A stretch of 14,077 nucleotides of DNA, taken from the NCBI GenBank assembly GCA_964410665.1, contig CAYPIE010000131.1, forward strand, positions 1-14,077, written 5' to 3'. Below the pieces are notes generated by a model. It did no database searches and was not told where the DNA came from. It saw nothing but the letters and a program-made list of their open reading frames with translations. A program made the translations under genes and the position numbers. Positions within the stretch are counted from its first letter, which is position 1. Each line of letters starts with the position of its first letter. The stretch is from CAYPIE01 sp964410665. GTDB taxonomy: Bacteria > Planctomycetota > Planctomycetia > Gemmatales > Gemmataceae. Shown in pieces: positions 1-6,904 of the stretch.

Positions 1-18
1 CCGAGACGCCCGACGTAG

Positions 19-1281
19 GCACCCCCCTTAAGCCTGACCGACAACAACGGCGACCCGCTCGCTGGCATCCAGATCGACGAGGGCACTGGCTTAGGCACCG
101 ATACCCTGACGATTACCTTCGGTGGTGCTGGGGTGGCCAATGGCGAACTGCCCAGTGGCAACTACCTGCTGAGCATCGACGGGTTTAGTGTTCTCGGCAA
201 CGGCCGGGCGGCGGACACCGCCAACAACGCGACTTCGGGGAGTGATTTTACGTTTGCCTTCTCCTCCGATGTGCCCGAGACCTTGCGTGTCACCAGTCTG
301 ACGCCGACTCCCAGCGGCTTTGTGCTGCAGTTCTCCGGGGCGATCGACGGATCGGTCCTGAACCTGTTTAATGACGACGGCGACAACCTCGGTCCGGCGG
401 ACCTCACCCTCGAGGGTGCGGCAGGAGCCGTTACCGGCAGCCTGGTGCCGACGGTCAATCCCGATGATACCATCAGTGGCATCCGCTTCGTTGCGACGGG
501 CGGCACCCTGCCAAGCGGTGAGTACACCCTCACCCTGCGTAGCGCCGATGACGCCTTCGTCAGCGCCACCGGCGAGCTTCTCGACGGCGACGCCGATGGC
601 AACCCCGGCGGTGACTTCAACCGGACCTTCTCGATCTCGAGCGACGGGGTCGTGATCGCCCTGCCCGACTTCGCTCGTGGAGCAGATCAGACGGTCGATG
701 TGCCCGCCGACGGCATGGGCTTGCCTTTGTTGATCTCCAACGGGCTCGGCGTTACCAACGTGACCCTGGAGATCGCCTACGACCCGAGCCTGCTCGAAAT
801 CACCGACGCCACCGTCGGTACGGGCGTCCCGGCTGGCTCGACCGTGGACCTGGACACCACTACTCCAGGGGTCGCTGTCATCACCTTCAACGCCTCGGTG
901 GCTCTTGCCGCTGGGACCTTGAACTTCGTCACCCTCACCGCCAACGTTCCGGCGGGTGCCCCACTTGGTGCGGTACAAGTCCTCGACGTCCGGAACGTTG
1001 AGCTCGCAGGCACCAGCCTGAGGCCGATCGACGACGACGCGATCCACGCCGCGGCGTACCTCGCCGACATCAACTTGGATGGCGCGATCACGGTCGCCGA
1101 TGCCACCGACCTGCTCGACCTCACCGCCGGCCGTGCCAGCGGTTTCCTCGGTTATCCGAACCTCGACCCGAGGATCGTTTCCGACTTCAACCTCGACGCG
1201 GCCACGACCGTGACGGATGTGTCGCTGTTACTCAACGCGGCCGCTGGCCGCGATGTGCCGCAGATCCCACTCATCCCGTGA
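19..1281 (+). CDS. Extracellular Ig-like/cohesin/dockerin protein, 5'-truncated
   Basis: This is the C-terminal part of a probable cell-surface or secreted protein. The frame is open from base 19; the first ATG is at 133, but recognisable sequence (LTDNNGDPLAG, then a beta-rich stretch) lies upstream of it, so 133 is not the true start. Numbering from 133, residues 45-168 resemble a bacterial Ig-like domain (LPSGEYTLTLRS, LLDGDADGNPGGDF), and the sequence before it looks like the end of a second copy. Residues about 184-306 look cohesin-like (VDVPADG, EIAYDPSLLEIT). Residues 310-373 are a dockerin type I pair of calcium-binding loops (ADINLDGAITVADATDLL and SDFNLDAATTVTDVSLLL). A short tail ends the protein. 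Dockerins bind cohesins, so the protein may join a surface assembly; that is inference, since no partner is present. No catalytic domain is visible in the part seen. The domains are clear, but the protein's role is unknown. Confidence 0.8.
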   Translation, partial: APPLSLTDNNGDPLAGIQIDEGTGLGTDTLTITFGGAGVANGELPSGNYLLSIDGFSVLGNGRAADTANNATSGSDFTFAFSSDVPETLRVTSLTPTPSGFVLQFSGAIDGSVLNLFNDDGDNLGPADLTLEGAAGAVTGSLVPTVNPDDTISGIRFVATGGTLPSGEYTLTLRSADDAFVSATGELLDGDADGNPGGDFNRTFSISSDGVVIALPDFARGADQTVDVPADGMGLPLLISNGLGVTNVTLEIAYDPSLLEITDATVGTGVPAGSTVDLDTTTPGVAVITFNASVALAAGTLNFVTLTANVPAGAPLGAVQVLDVRNVELAGTSLRPIDDDAIHAAAYLADINLDGAITVADATDLLDLTAGRASGFLGYPNLDPRIVSDFNLDAATTVTDVSLLLNAAAGRDVPQIPLIP

Positions 1282-1350
1282 TGTCAAGTTGCGGGATTGT
1301 CCAGAGCGCACCGAGCGCTTAACGCCCGGGTGCGATTGCGAAAACTCCAG

Positions 1351-1387
1351 CCCGTCGAGTGCACTTGCAAGCACTCGGCGGGTTTTT
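1351..1387 (+). terminator. Intrinsic terminator after the dockerin gene
   Basis: A 12-bp stem pairs 1351-1362 (CCCGTCGAGTGC) with 1371-1382 (GCACTCGGCGGG), with one G-U wobble. The loop is 8 nt and five Ts follow at 1383-1387. It sits about 70 bp after the dockerin gene stop and before the RidA-family gene, as expected for a rho-independent terminator. Confidence 0.9.
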
Positions 1388-1483
1388 CATTCCGACTGAG
1401 AACAATTCGCATAGCTCTCTCTCCTCGATCGATGGAAATCGCCTATCAAGAGCTTATGAAGATGGCGGAGTCTGTTGTAAACC

Positions 1484-1488
1484 GGAGG
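1484..1488 (+). promoter_or_regulatory. Shine-Dalgarno of the RidA-family gene
   Basis: GGAGG lies 8 nt before the ATG at 1497. It fixes the start there rather than at in-frame start-like codons upstream, whose translation would run into the terminator region and does not resemble the family. Confidence 0.8.
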
Positions 1489-1496
1489 TCCATTCC

Positions 1497-1964
1497 ATGC
1501 CAGCTGGTGCTGATGCCCGCATCCAGGAACTCAATCTAACGCTTCCCCCTCCCCCAAAACCGATGGCTTTGTATCATACCGCTCTCGAGGTGGGTGGACT
1601 GCTCTATACTGCGGGTCACGGACCCGTCCAGTCCGATGGAAGCTTGATCACCGGCAAGGTGGGCGAGGACCTCACGCTCGAACAGGGCAAGGCCGCCGCC
1701 CGTCAAGTAGGCTTGGCGATGCTAGCGACGTTGCGTTCTCATCTGGGAAGCCTCGACAAGGTCAAACGTATCGTAAAGGCATTGGGCATGGTGGCGTGCC
1801 CGGCTTCGTTCACAGAGCAACCGCAGGTCCTCAATGGCTTCTCTGAGCTGATGAAAGAGGTTTTTGGGGATCAAGCCGGTGTTGGTACGAGGAGTGCCGT
1901 GGGCTTAGTCGCCCTCCCCGCCAATATGGCCGTCGAGATCGAAGCCGTGTTTGAGATCGAATGA
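1497..1964 (+). CDS. RidA/YjgF/UK114-family protein (probable enamine/imine deaminase)
   Basis: This 155-residue protein belongs to the RidA superfamily, in the branch often named YjgF-like endoribonuclease. Family members form trimers in the cytoplasm; RidA proper hydrolyses reactive enamine/imine intermediates released by PLP enzymes. Visible signatures are LPPPPKPMALYHTA near residue 16, LLYTAGHGPVQ at 35-45, ITGKVGEDLTLEQGKAAARQ, and the C-terminal GTRSAVGLVALP...VEIEAVFEIE. Arg132 in GTRSAV matches the substrate-carboxylate-binding arginine of RidA, and the VEIEA glutamates are also kept, so an active enzyme is plausible. The start is set by GGAGG at 1484. The stop overlaps the queA start (ATGA at 1961-1964), so the two genes are probably translationally coupled. 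The family is clear; the exact substrate is not, and other Rid subgroups have different or unknown activities. Confidence 0.9.
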   Translation: MPAGADARIQELNLTLPPPPKPMALYHTALEVGGLLYTAGHGPVQSDGSLITGKVGEDLTLEQGKAAARQVGLAMLATLRSHLGSLDKVKRIVKALGMVACPASFTEQPQVLNGFSELMKEVFGDQAGVGTRSAVGLVALPANMAVEIEAVFEIE

Positions 1965-2983
1965 GCTTCTTTGAATATGACTTACCGACGGAGCTGATTG
2001 CTCAGGAACCGTTGAACCAACGGGACCAGGCCCGGCTGCTCCATCTCGATCGACGACAAGGCGCGTGCACGCACCGCCACTTTTTTGCGTTGCCGCACAT
2101 CCTATGTCCAGGTGATTTGCTAGTTCTCAATAATACCCAGGTGCTCCCGGCCCGTCTTTATGGCTACCGGGAAGCCACGGGTGGCCAGTGGGAAGGACTC
2201 TACCTTGGCCAGACGCCAGAGGGACTCTGGGAGTTGCTGGCCAAAACGCGCGGTGATCCCAACATCGGCGAGTCCTTTGTGGTTGCACCAGGGGTACGCC
2301 TGACGTTGCGTGGTCGTACCCCCGAGCGTCACTGGCTGGTGCAAGTGGATCCGCCGCAAGATCCCGCCATCTTCCTAACGCGGTTTGGCGTGATGCCCCT
2401 CCCCCCCTATATTCGTAAAGGACAAGCCCGCCCGGAGGACACGGAGCGTTACCAGACCGTGTTTGCCACCCGACCGGGGGCCATTGCCGCACCGACGGCG
2501 GGATTACATTTTACCCCGCACTTGCTCGAACAACTCGTAGCACGCGGCATCGATCGGACTGAGGTGACGTTGCACGTTGGCCTCGGCACCTTCGAGCCCA
2601 TCAAGGCCCAGGACCCAAAGAAGCATCCAATCCACCGCGAATGGTGTGCAGTCCCTGCCGAGGCAGTCGCGGCGATCCAGCAATGTAAGCAGCGCGGTGG
2701 CCGCGTTATCGCCGTGGGGACGACCGTAACACGCACGCTAGAAGGGGTCGCAGCACGTGGGGACTTGGAGCCCTGGCAAGGGGAGACCGACCTCTATATT
2801 CAGCCTCCTTACAATTTTAAGATTATTGATGGATTAATCACCAACTTTCACCTGCCCCGTACCACCCTGCTGTTGCTGGTGGGTGCATTCGCCGGGGAGG
2901 AATTGCTCCGTAGTGCTTATCAACAGGCGATCGCTCGACGTTATCGGTTTTATAGTTACGGCGATGCCATGCTGATCCTCTGA
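1961..2983 (+). CDS. queA: S-adenosylmethionine:tRNA ribosyltransferase-isomerase QueA
   Basis: QueA moves the ribosyl part of S-adenosylmethionine onto 7-aminomethyl-7-deazaguanine at the tRNA wobble position, giving epoxyqueuosine in the queuosine pathway. It acts in the cytoplasm on tRNAs with GUN anticodons. The 340 residues match the usual length. Family motifs run in order: YDLPTELIAQEP at 6-17, DLLVLNNTQVLPARLYG at 52-68, MPLPPYIRKGQ at 145-155, GAIAAPTAGLHFT at 173-185, HVGLGTFEPIK at 205-215 with HPIHRE after it, GGRVIAVGTTVTRTLE, and LITNFHLPRTTLLLLVGAFAG at 292-312, then FYSYGDAMLIL at the end. The ATG overlaps the stop of the RidA-family gene in ATGA. No other queuosine gene is present. 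It converges on metG with 31 bp between the stops. The gene appears intact and typical. Confidence 0.97.
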   Translation: MSFFEYDLPTELIAQEPLNQRDQARLLHLDRRQGACTHRHFFALPHILCPGDLLVLNNTQVLPARLYGYREATGGQWEGLYLGQTPEGLWELLAKTRGDPNIGESFVVAPGVRLTLRGRTPERHWLVQVDPPQDPAIFLTRFGVMPLPPYIRKGQARPEDTERYQTVFATRPGAIAAPTAGLHFTPHLLEQLVARGIDRTEVTLHVGLGTFEPIKAQDPKKHPIHREWCAVPAEAVAAIQQCKQRGGRVIAVGTTVTRTLEGVAARGDLEPWQGETDLYIQPPYNFKIIDGLITNFHLPRTTLLLLVGAFAGEELLRSAYQQAIARRYRFYSYGDAMLIL

Positions 2984-3014
2984 CCCGACTCGCCAGAAAG
3001 GCGTGCGACCAAGC

Positions 3015-4369
3015 TCAGGCAATGCGCGGGTACAGTGGCTTCACCTTGCCATCTTGCAGTTGCGCGAGGATCTGCAGGTCAGCGTCAAGAACTCCCGGTT
3101 CGGCAGCGTCGGCGTAACACACAGCTTCCCATGGTTTCACAAAGTTAAAGCTTCGGTAGATCGTCTCGGTCCCATGGGGTATGAACGGTTTGAGCAGGAT
3201 CGCCGCCTGTCGGAGCGGCTCAACCAGGTTAAACAGGATGGGCCGCGCTGCATCCTTGTCCGTCTTGACCAGTTTCCAAGGGACGTTAACCTCGGCATAG
3301 CGGTTGGCAGGGTCCAGTACTTTCTCTACCACTTTGGCCAGCGCGAGATTGTACTGACACGATTCGACATGCTCTCGAATTTCAGCCACGATCAGGTCGG
3401 GATCAAGGCCCGGTTCGACCGGTTCGGGAGGGACTCCCGCGGTCCCTGCCAGGACCCCGTCGTAATTGGCCGAGACGAGCTTGACCACCCGGCTGTACAG
3501 ATTGCCCAGGTTGTTGGCCAGGTCGGTGTTGACGACTTCCTTGAAGCGGACGAAGGAGTAATCGCCATCACCCGGGAAGGGACATTCCCGCATGAAGAAG
3601 TAGCGGTACGCATCGCTACCATACGCTTTGACCAACTCGTCCGGCTCGACCACATTGCCGAGCGATTTACTGATTTTTTCGCCGTCTTTGGTGAGAAAGC
3701 CGTGGCCAAACACCATCCGCGGAGGTGTCAGCTCCGCGGCCATCAGCATGGCCGGCCAGAGTGCACAGTGAAATCGGGTGATGTCCTTGCCGATGAAGTG
3801 GATGTCGGCGGGCCACCACTTGCGAAACCGCGTCTCGTTGCTTCCGTAGCCGATCGCACTGATATAGTTGAGTAGGGCATCGAACCAGACATAAATGGTG
3901 AACCCCTCATCCCAGGGGATCTTGATCCCCCACTCCTGGCCGGTGCGGGAGATGTTGATATCTTCGAGTCCCCCCTTGACCAGCGAGACGACCTCATTAC
4001 GTCGGCTCTCGGGCTGGATGAAATCGGGGTGTTCCGCGAAAAAGCTGAGCAACCGATCTTGGAAACGGGAAAGCTCAAAGAAATAGCATGGTTCGCTGCG
4101 TCTGANNNNNNNNNNNNNNNNNNNNNNNNNNNNNNNNNNNNNNNNNNNNNNNNNNNNNNNNNNNNNNNNNNNNNNNNNNNNNNNNNNNNNNNNNNNNNNN
4201 NNNNNGTGTTCTCGTCGTTGCCCATCAAAAAGAAGACATTATACCCCTCCATGCGGCGATAACGGGCTTGGACATCCGCGCCGACCTTTTCGAAAGCCGT
4301 ACCAATGTGCGGCCGACTGTTGGGATAGTCGATCGCAGTCGTGATAAAAAAACACTTCGGGTCGGACAT
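3015..4369 (-). CDS. metG: Methionyl-tRNA synthetase, interrupted by an assembly gap
   Basis: MetG charges initiator and elongator tRNA(Met) with methionine. The N-terminal 54 residues (MSDPKCFFIT..., PHIGTAFEKVGADVQARY, FFLMGNDEN) lie at 4369-4206. After 100 Ns the protein resumes at 4105 in another reading frame (YFFELSRFQDRLL), then continues through ESRRNEVVSL, the catalytic-core YVWFDALLNY, the KMSKS-loop equivalent DGEKISKSLGN, and an anticodon-binding helical domain ending PLYPRIA. The frame change comes from the placeholder gap, not from a pseudogene. The piece between GNDEN and YFF, including the zinc-knuckle insertion, is missing. Restoring about 100 residues, as in Thermus-type enzymes, would give about 515 residues. 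There is no C-terminal EMAPII-like tRNA-binding domain. The HIGH motif reads HIGT. The ATG is preceded by GAGGA at 7-nt spacing. It lies 82 bp after the rhomboid gene on the same strand. Confidence 0.95.
4106..4205. other. Scaffold gap of 100 Ns
   Basis: Exactly 100 Ns, the conventional placeholder for a gap of unknown length. It falls inside metG. The codon phase on both sides requires a true missing length that leaves remainder 2 when divided by 3, which 100 does not. Comparison with known MetRS architecture suggests about 300 missing bases. Confidence 0.95.
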
Positions 4370-4451
4370 GGGTCGGTATTTCCTCAGCCTTGCACTCGAG
4401 TCCAGACGATCGGTCGGAGAAAGGACTTGTTCGCAGCTGACAAGGTTCAGA

Positions 4452-5954
4452 TCAGCGGCTGAGCTCGTTTAGCCGCTTCGTTGCGTCCCGAAAGTTAAAC
4501 TCCGCTTGCCACAGCTGGTTCTTCCGATCAGCGTCCCAGTCTACACCTGCCTTGAGCTGTGCGATGCGTTGTTGAATGAGCTGGTTCTGGGCGGTCAGAT
4601 AGTCTCGGATGGCCGTGAGTACCACATCGATCCGAGCATTGGTTGGATCGACTTTCTGCAAACGATCCTGAACCGCTTGGGTTTGCTCGGAGACCGATTG
4701 GAGACGGGCAATGGCCTCGCCGAGGGCGTCGGGATCACGTTGGGCCGGGGGTTGGTTGATCAGCTTGACCAGCAAGTCCTTCTCCACCAGCCGGAAGGCT
4801 TCTCGAGTATTCATCGCTGGGACAAGAATCTCCTCGGTCAGGTCTTGGAGTTGTTTCAGGCGTTGCTGGGGTCGCAGGCCCGCCCACTGTGGATCGGTAT
4901 CCATGGCTCTTTGTAGCGACCAGACGGCCATCCCGGGTAAGACCAAGAGAATCACGAGTGCAAGGAACCGCTGGGTTGGCGCTCCAAAGCGGTGGAAATG
5001 CAGTAACGAGCCGACGAGGAAGCCCACCGCCCCCCCAGCGAAGTGGGCAGAGGCACTAATTCCAGGCATAAAACTGATGCCCACATTCAGCAACAAAATA
5101 AAGCCTACCCGGCGCAAAAACGCCCCGAGATAGGCTGGCGGGAGATGATCGCGGTTGAGTAACACCCACGCTACCAAGGAGCAGAGGATCGCCCAGATCG
5201 CCCCGGAGGCCCCGGCCAACAGGACATTGGGATTCATGAGCATGGCACCCCAGCTACCGCCAATCCCTCCCAGCAAGTAGATCAGCAAAAACCGCCAATG
5301 GCCCCAGAACTGCTCACTCATCGGACCGACGATGTACAGCGAGAACATGTTGACGGCCAAGTGCACAAGGCCGATGTGCACGAAGCAACACGTCAGCAGC
5401 CGCCACCATTCTCCTTCGAGCAGATGCACGCCATGGATCGCCCCGGTCTCAATCAACACCAATGGGTCCTTCCCAGCGAGGAAGTCGCTAATCGAAACAC
5501 CGCGACTCATGGCCAGGACAAATGCCACCCCGAAAAACAGCAGGTTGAGGCCAAACAAGATCCGCACGACGAAGGGAGGGGACTGATAGAACAAGCTATC
5601 CCGTACATACTCGCCGCGTTCCCAGGTAGTCACCCCCCCGGATGGACGAGGCCGGGGGTGCGGATGCCCAACCGTGGAATTCAGCGGCCGTTCCGAGCGC
5701 AGCACGGCGAGGTACTCGGGGGTAGCCAACACCTCCCGACCCAGTTCTGTCAGGACGTACCCTTGACCCCGGCCCGACACCCATTCGGTCAAGACGATCA
5801 AGTTGGCCAGACGCAGCTCACTGAGTATCGGGTCTAGGGCATCACGATCCATGGCGTGCAGGCTGGCGTATTCCGAGGGGTACCAGGGAGAAGGACCTGC
5901 CGAACCGATTTGTTGCAGAATGATTTCCCGGGAAGGCGTTCGCACCGCCGTCAT
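4452..5954 (-). CDS. Rhomboid intramembrane serine protease with N-terminal winged-helix domain
   Basis: This 500-residue multi-domain membrane protein has three parts. Residues about 7-85 look like a winged-helix domain (EIILQQIG, DALDPILSELRLANLIVL, GYVLTELGREVL). Residues about 125-347 form a polytopic rhomboid domain with the family landmarks: WWRLLTCCFVHIGLVHLAVNMF with His198 and Asn202 in the oxyanion region, GASGAIWA with catalytic Ser250, and SAHFAGGAVGFLVG with catalytic His304. Residues about 350-500 are hydrophilic, rich in Gln, Arg, Leu and Glu, and probably helical or coiled-coil. Rhomboids cleave transmembrane substrates within the membrane. All catalytic residues are present, so it should be active. 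Start: ATG with GAGGG about 9 nt upstream and a good promoter at 5996-6024. The substrate is unknown. The winged-helix call rests on pattern only; it may bind protein or be structural. Confidence 0.9.
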   Translation of the reverse strand: MTAVRTPSREIILQQIGSAGPSPWYPSEYASLHAMDRDALDPILSELRLANLIVLTEWVSGRGQGYVLTELGREVLATPEYLAVLRSERPLNSTVGHPHPRPRPSGGVTTWERGEYVRDSLFYQSPPFVVRILFGLNLLFFGVAFVLAMSRGVSISDFLAGKDPLVLIETGAIHGVHLLEGEWWRLLTCCFVHIGLVHLAVNMFSLYIVGPMSEQFWGHWRFLLIYLLGGIGGSWGAMLMNPNVLLAGASGAIWAILCSLVAWVLLNRDHLPPAYLGAFLRRVGFILLLNVGISFMPGISASAHFAGGAVGFLVGSLLHFHRFGAPTQRFLALVILLVLPGMAVWSLQRAMDTDPQWAGLRPQQRLKQLQDLTEEILVPAMNTREAFRLVEKDLLVKLINQPPAQRDPDALGEAIARLQSVSEQTQAVQDRLQKVDPTNARIDVVLTAIRDYLTAQNQLIQQRIAQLKAGVDWDADRKNQLWQAEFNFRDATKRLNELSR

Positions 5955-5995
5955 GCCGCCAGCCCTCAGTTGGAAGAAAGTTCGCGAATTGCTCG

Positions 5996-6024
5996 ATTAT
6001 GGCCGAAACGAGCCGTTTTGTCGA
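5996..6024 (-). promoter_or_regulatory. Sigma70-like promoter for the rhomboid gene
   Basis: Read on the minus strand, TCGACA (6024-6019) is followed by a 17-nt spacer and CATAAT (6001-5996). Each box differs from consensus at one position. Transcription would start near 5989, leaving a leader of about 35 nt before the ATG at 5954. Confidence 0.6.
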
Positions 6025-6039
6025 TGGTCGCTGGCAAGC

Positions 6040-6828
6040 TCAGTCAAGTCTTGGCAACCGCCCCGCGGTAATCTCGGCTTCCCACTCTTCTTGTAAGGGC
6101 CAGCCGATCGCGCAGGTCCCAAAGTCAGACATATACTGATATTCGGTCAACCGATCAATCGCCCGCTGAATGATCGCCGGATCCCGGCGAAACACCGGAC
6201 CGTGGCTCGGCAACAAAAATTCCGCATCATCCGCGAGAATGCGTTTCAGCGAATCAATAAATTTCGGAATATTTGAGCCATGGTGTGCATCGATCACCCC
6301 GACCCCCGAGTCCTTATAGATATTGTCACCCGAGAATAATAAGTGGTTCATCTTGAACGACAGTTGACTCGGCGTGTGTCCAGGAGTGTGCCACACTTGA
6401 AGGGTCTGAGGCCCCACGTGGATGCAATCCCCCTCCTGAAGTTGGACATCCACCCCACAACGAGGCATGGGAATCTCTAAATTCTGCGCAGCAATCGAGG
6501 CATAGGTCTGGATCTGATCGCCCGTTTCGATCAAGTCCACCGCCCGTGGATGGGCTGCAACTTGGGTTTTGAGTAACTCCTTGGCTTTGCGCAGGCCCTG
6601 GATATGGTCCACATCGGCATGGGTTGCGATCAATAATTTACACTTTGACAGATTAAAATCCATCTGGCGAATAAGCTCGATCAGCTCGCCAACGGTCTCC
6701 TCCCAGCCAATATCGATCAAGACAAATTCATCGCCACCGTCAATCAGATAAACGCTCACACCCAGGCGATGCCCCGCCTGGTAGTTCATCTCAATGACCT
6801 GAGGAAACAGATACTTTCGCTCGAGCAT
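6040..6828 (-). CDS. Metallo-beta-lactamase-fold hydrolase
   Basis: This 262-residue soluble protein has the metallo-beta-lactamase fold, probably a di-metal hydrolase of unknown substrate. Metal-site motifs in order, numbered from the start at 6828: THADVDH (His70, Asp72, Asp74, His75), WHTPGHTPSQLSF with His151, LFSGDNIY with Asp168, and LPSHGPVF with His209. The usual first motif is HxHxDH; here the second position is Asp. The layout resembles general MBL hydrolases such as glyoxalase II, but no substrate-specific motif is recognised. An in-frame ATG at 6861 would add 11 residues, but it has no Shine-Dalgarno and lies only about 9 nt from the predicted transcription start. The ATG at 6828 has AGGA with 8-nt spacing, so I chose it. 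It lies between the SDR and rhomboid genes on the same strand; a functional link is not evident. Confidence 0.9.
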   Translation of the reverse strand: MLERKYLFPQVIEMNYQAGHRLGVSVYLIDGGDEFVLIDIGWEETVGELIELIRQMDFNLSKCKLLIATHADVDHIQGLRKAKELLKTQVAAHPRAVDLIETGDQIQTYASIAAQNLEIPMPRCGVDVQLQEGDCIHVGPQTLQVWHTPGHTPSQLSFKMNHLLFSGDNIYKDSGVGVIDAHHGSNIPKFIDSLKRILADDAEFLLPSHGPVFRRDPAIIQRAIDRLTEYQYMSDFGTCAIGWPLQEEWEAEITAGRLPRLD

Positions 6829-6836
6829 GCCAGGTT

Positions 6837-6840
6837 TCCT
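6837..6840 (-). promoter_or_regulatory. Shine-Dalgarno deciding the MBL-hydrolase start
   Basis: AGGA on the minus strand, 8 nt before the ATG at 6828. It lies inside a short palindrome at 6830-6842 (CCAGGAAACCTGG), which could fold over the ribosome-binding site. Confidence 0.5.
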
Positions 6841-6876
6841 GGACAGATGTACGGGAGTCATGCGGGATCTGTAGTC

Positions 6877-6904
6877 ATCATAAGTCCCCGTTCTCGGGTT
6901 TCAA
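6877..6904 (-). promoter_or_regulatory. Sigma70-like promoter for the MBL hydrolase
   Basis: Read on the minus strand, TTGAAA (6904-6899) is followed by a 16-nt spacer and TATGAT (6882-6877), one mismatch in each box. The -35 box overlaps the stop codon of the SDR gene. Transcription would start near 6870, giving a leader of about 42 nt to the ATG at 6828. Confidence 0.6.

Noticed and set aside
91..1047. Long open frame on the minus strand, 318 residues
   Set aside because: It lies opposite the Ig-like/cohesin/dockerin gene. Its translation shows no family motif and is rich in Gly, Val and Arg, as expected from the antisense of a GC-rich gene with strong third-position bias.
2991..3003. Small CGCC/GGCG hairpin between queA and metG
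   Set aside because: The stem is only 4 bp and has no T tract on either strand; too weak to call a convergent terminator.
3003..3875. 290-residue open frame on the plus strand
   Set aside because: It is antisense to metG, whose translation has unmistakable synthetase motifs. The plus-strand product resembles nothing I recognise.
5298..5837. 179-residue plus-strand open frame
   Set aside because: It is antisense to the rhomboid gene, His- and Gln-rich, and without recognisable motifs.
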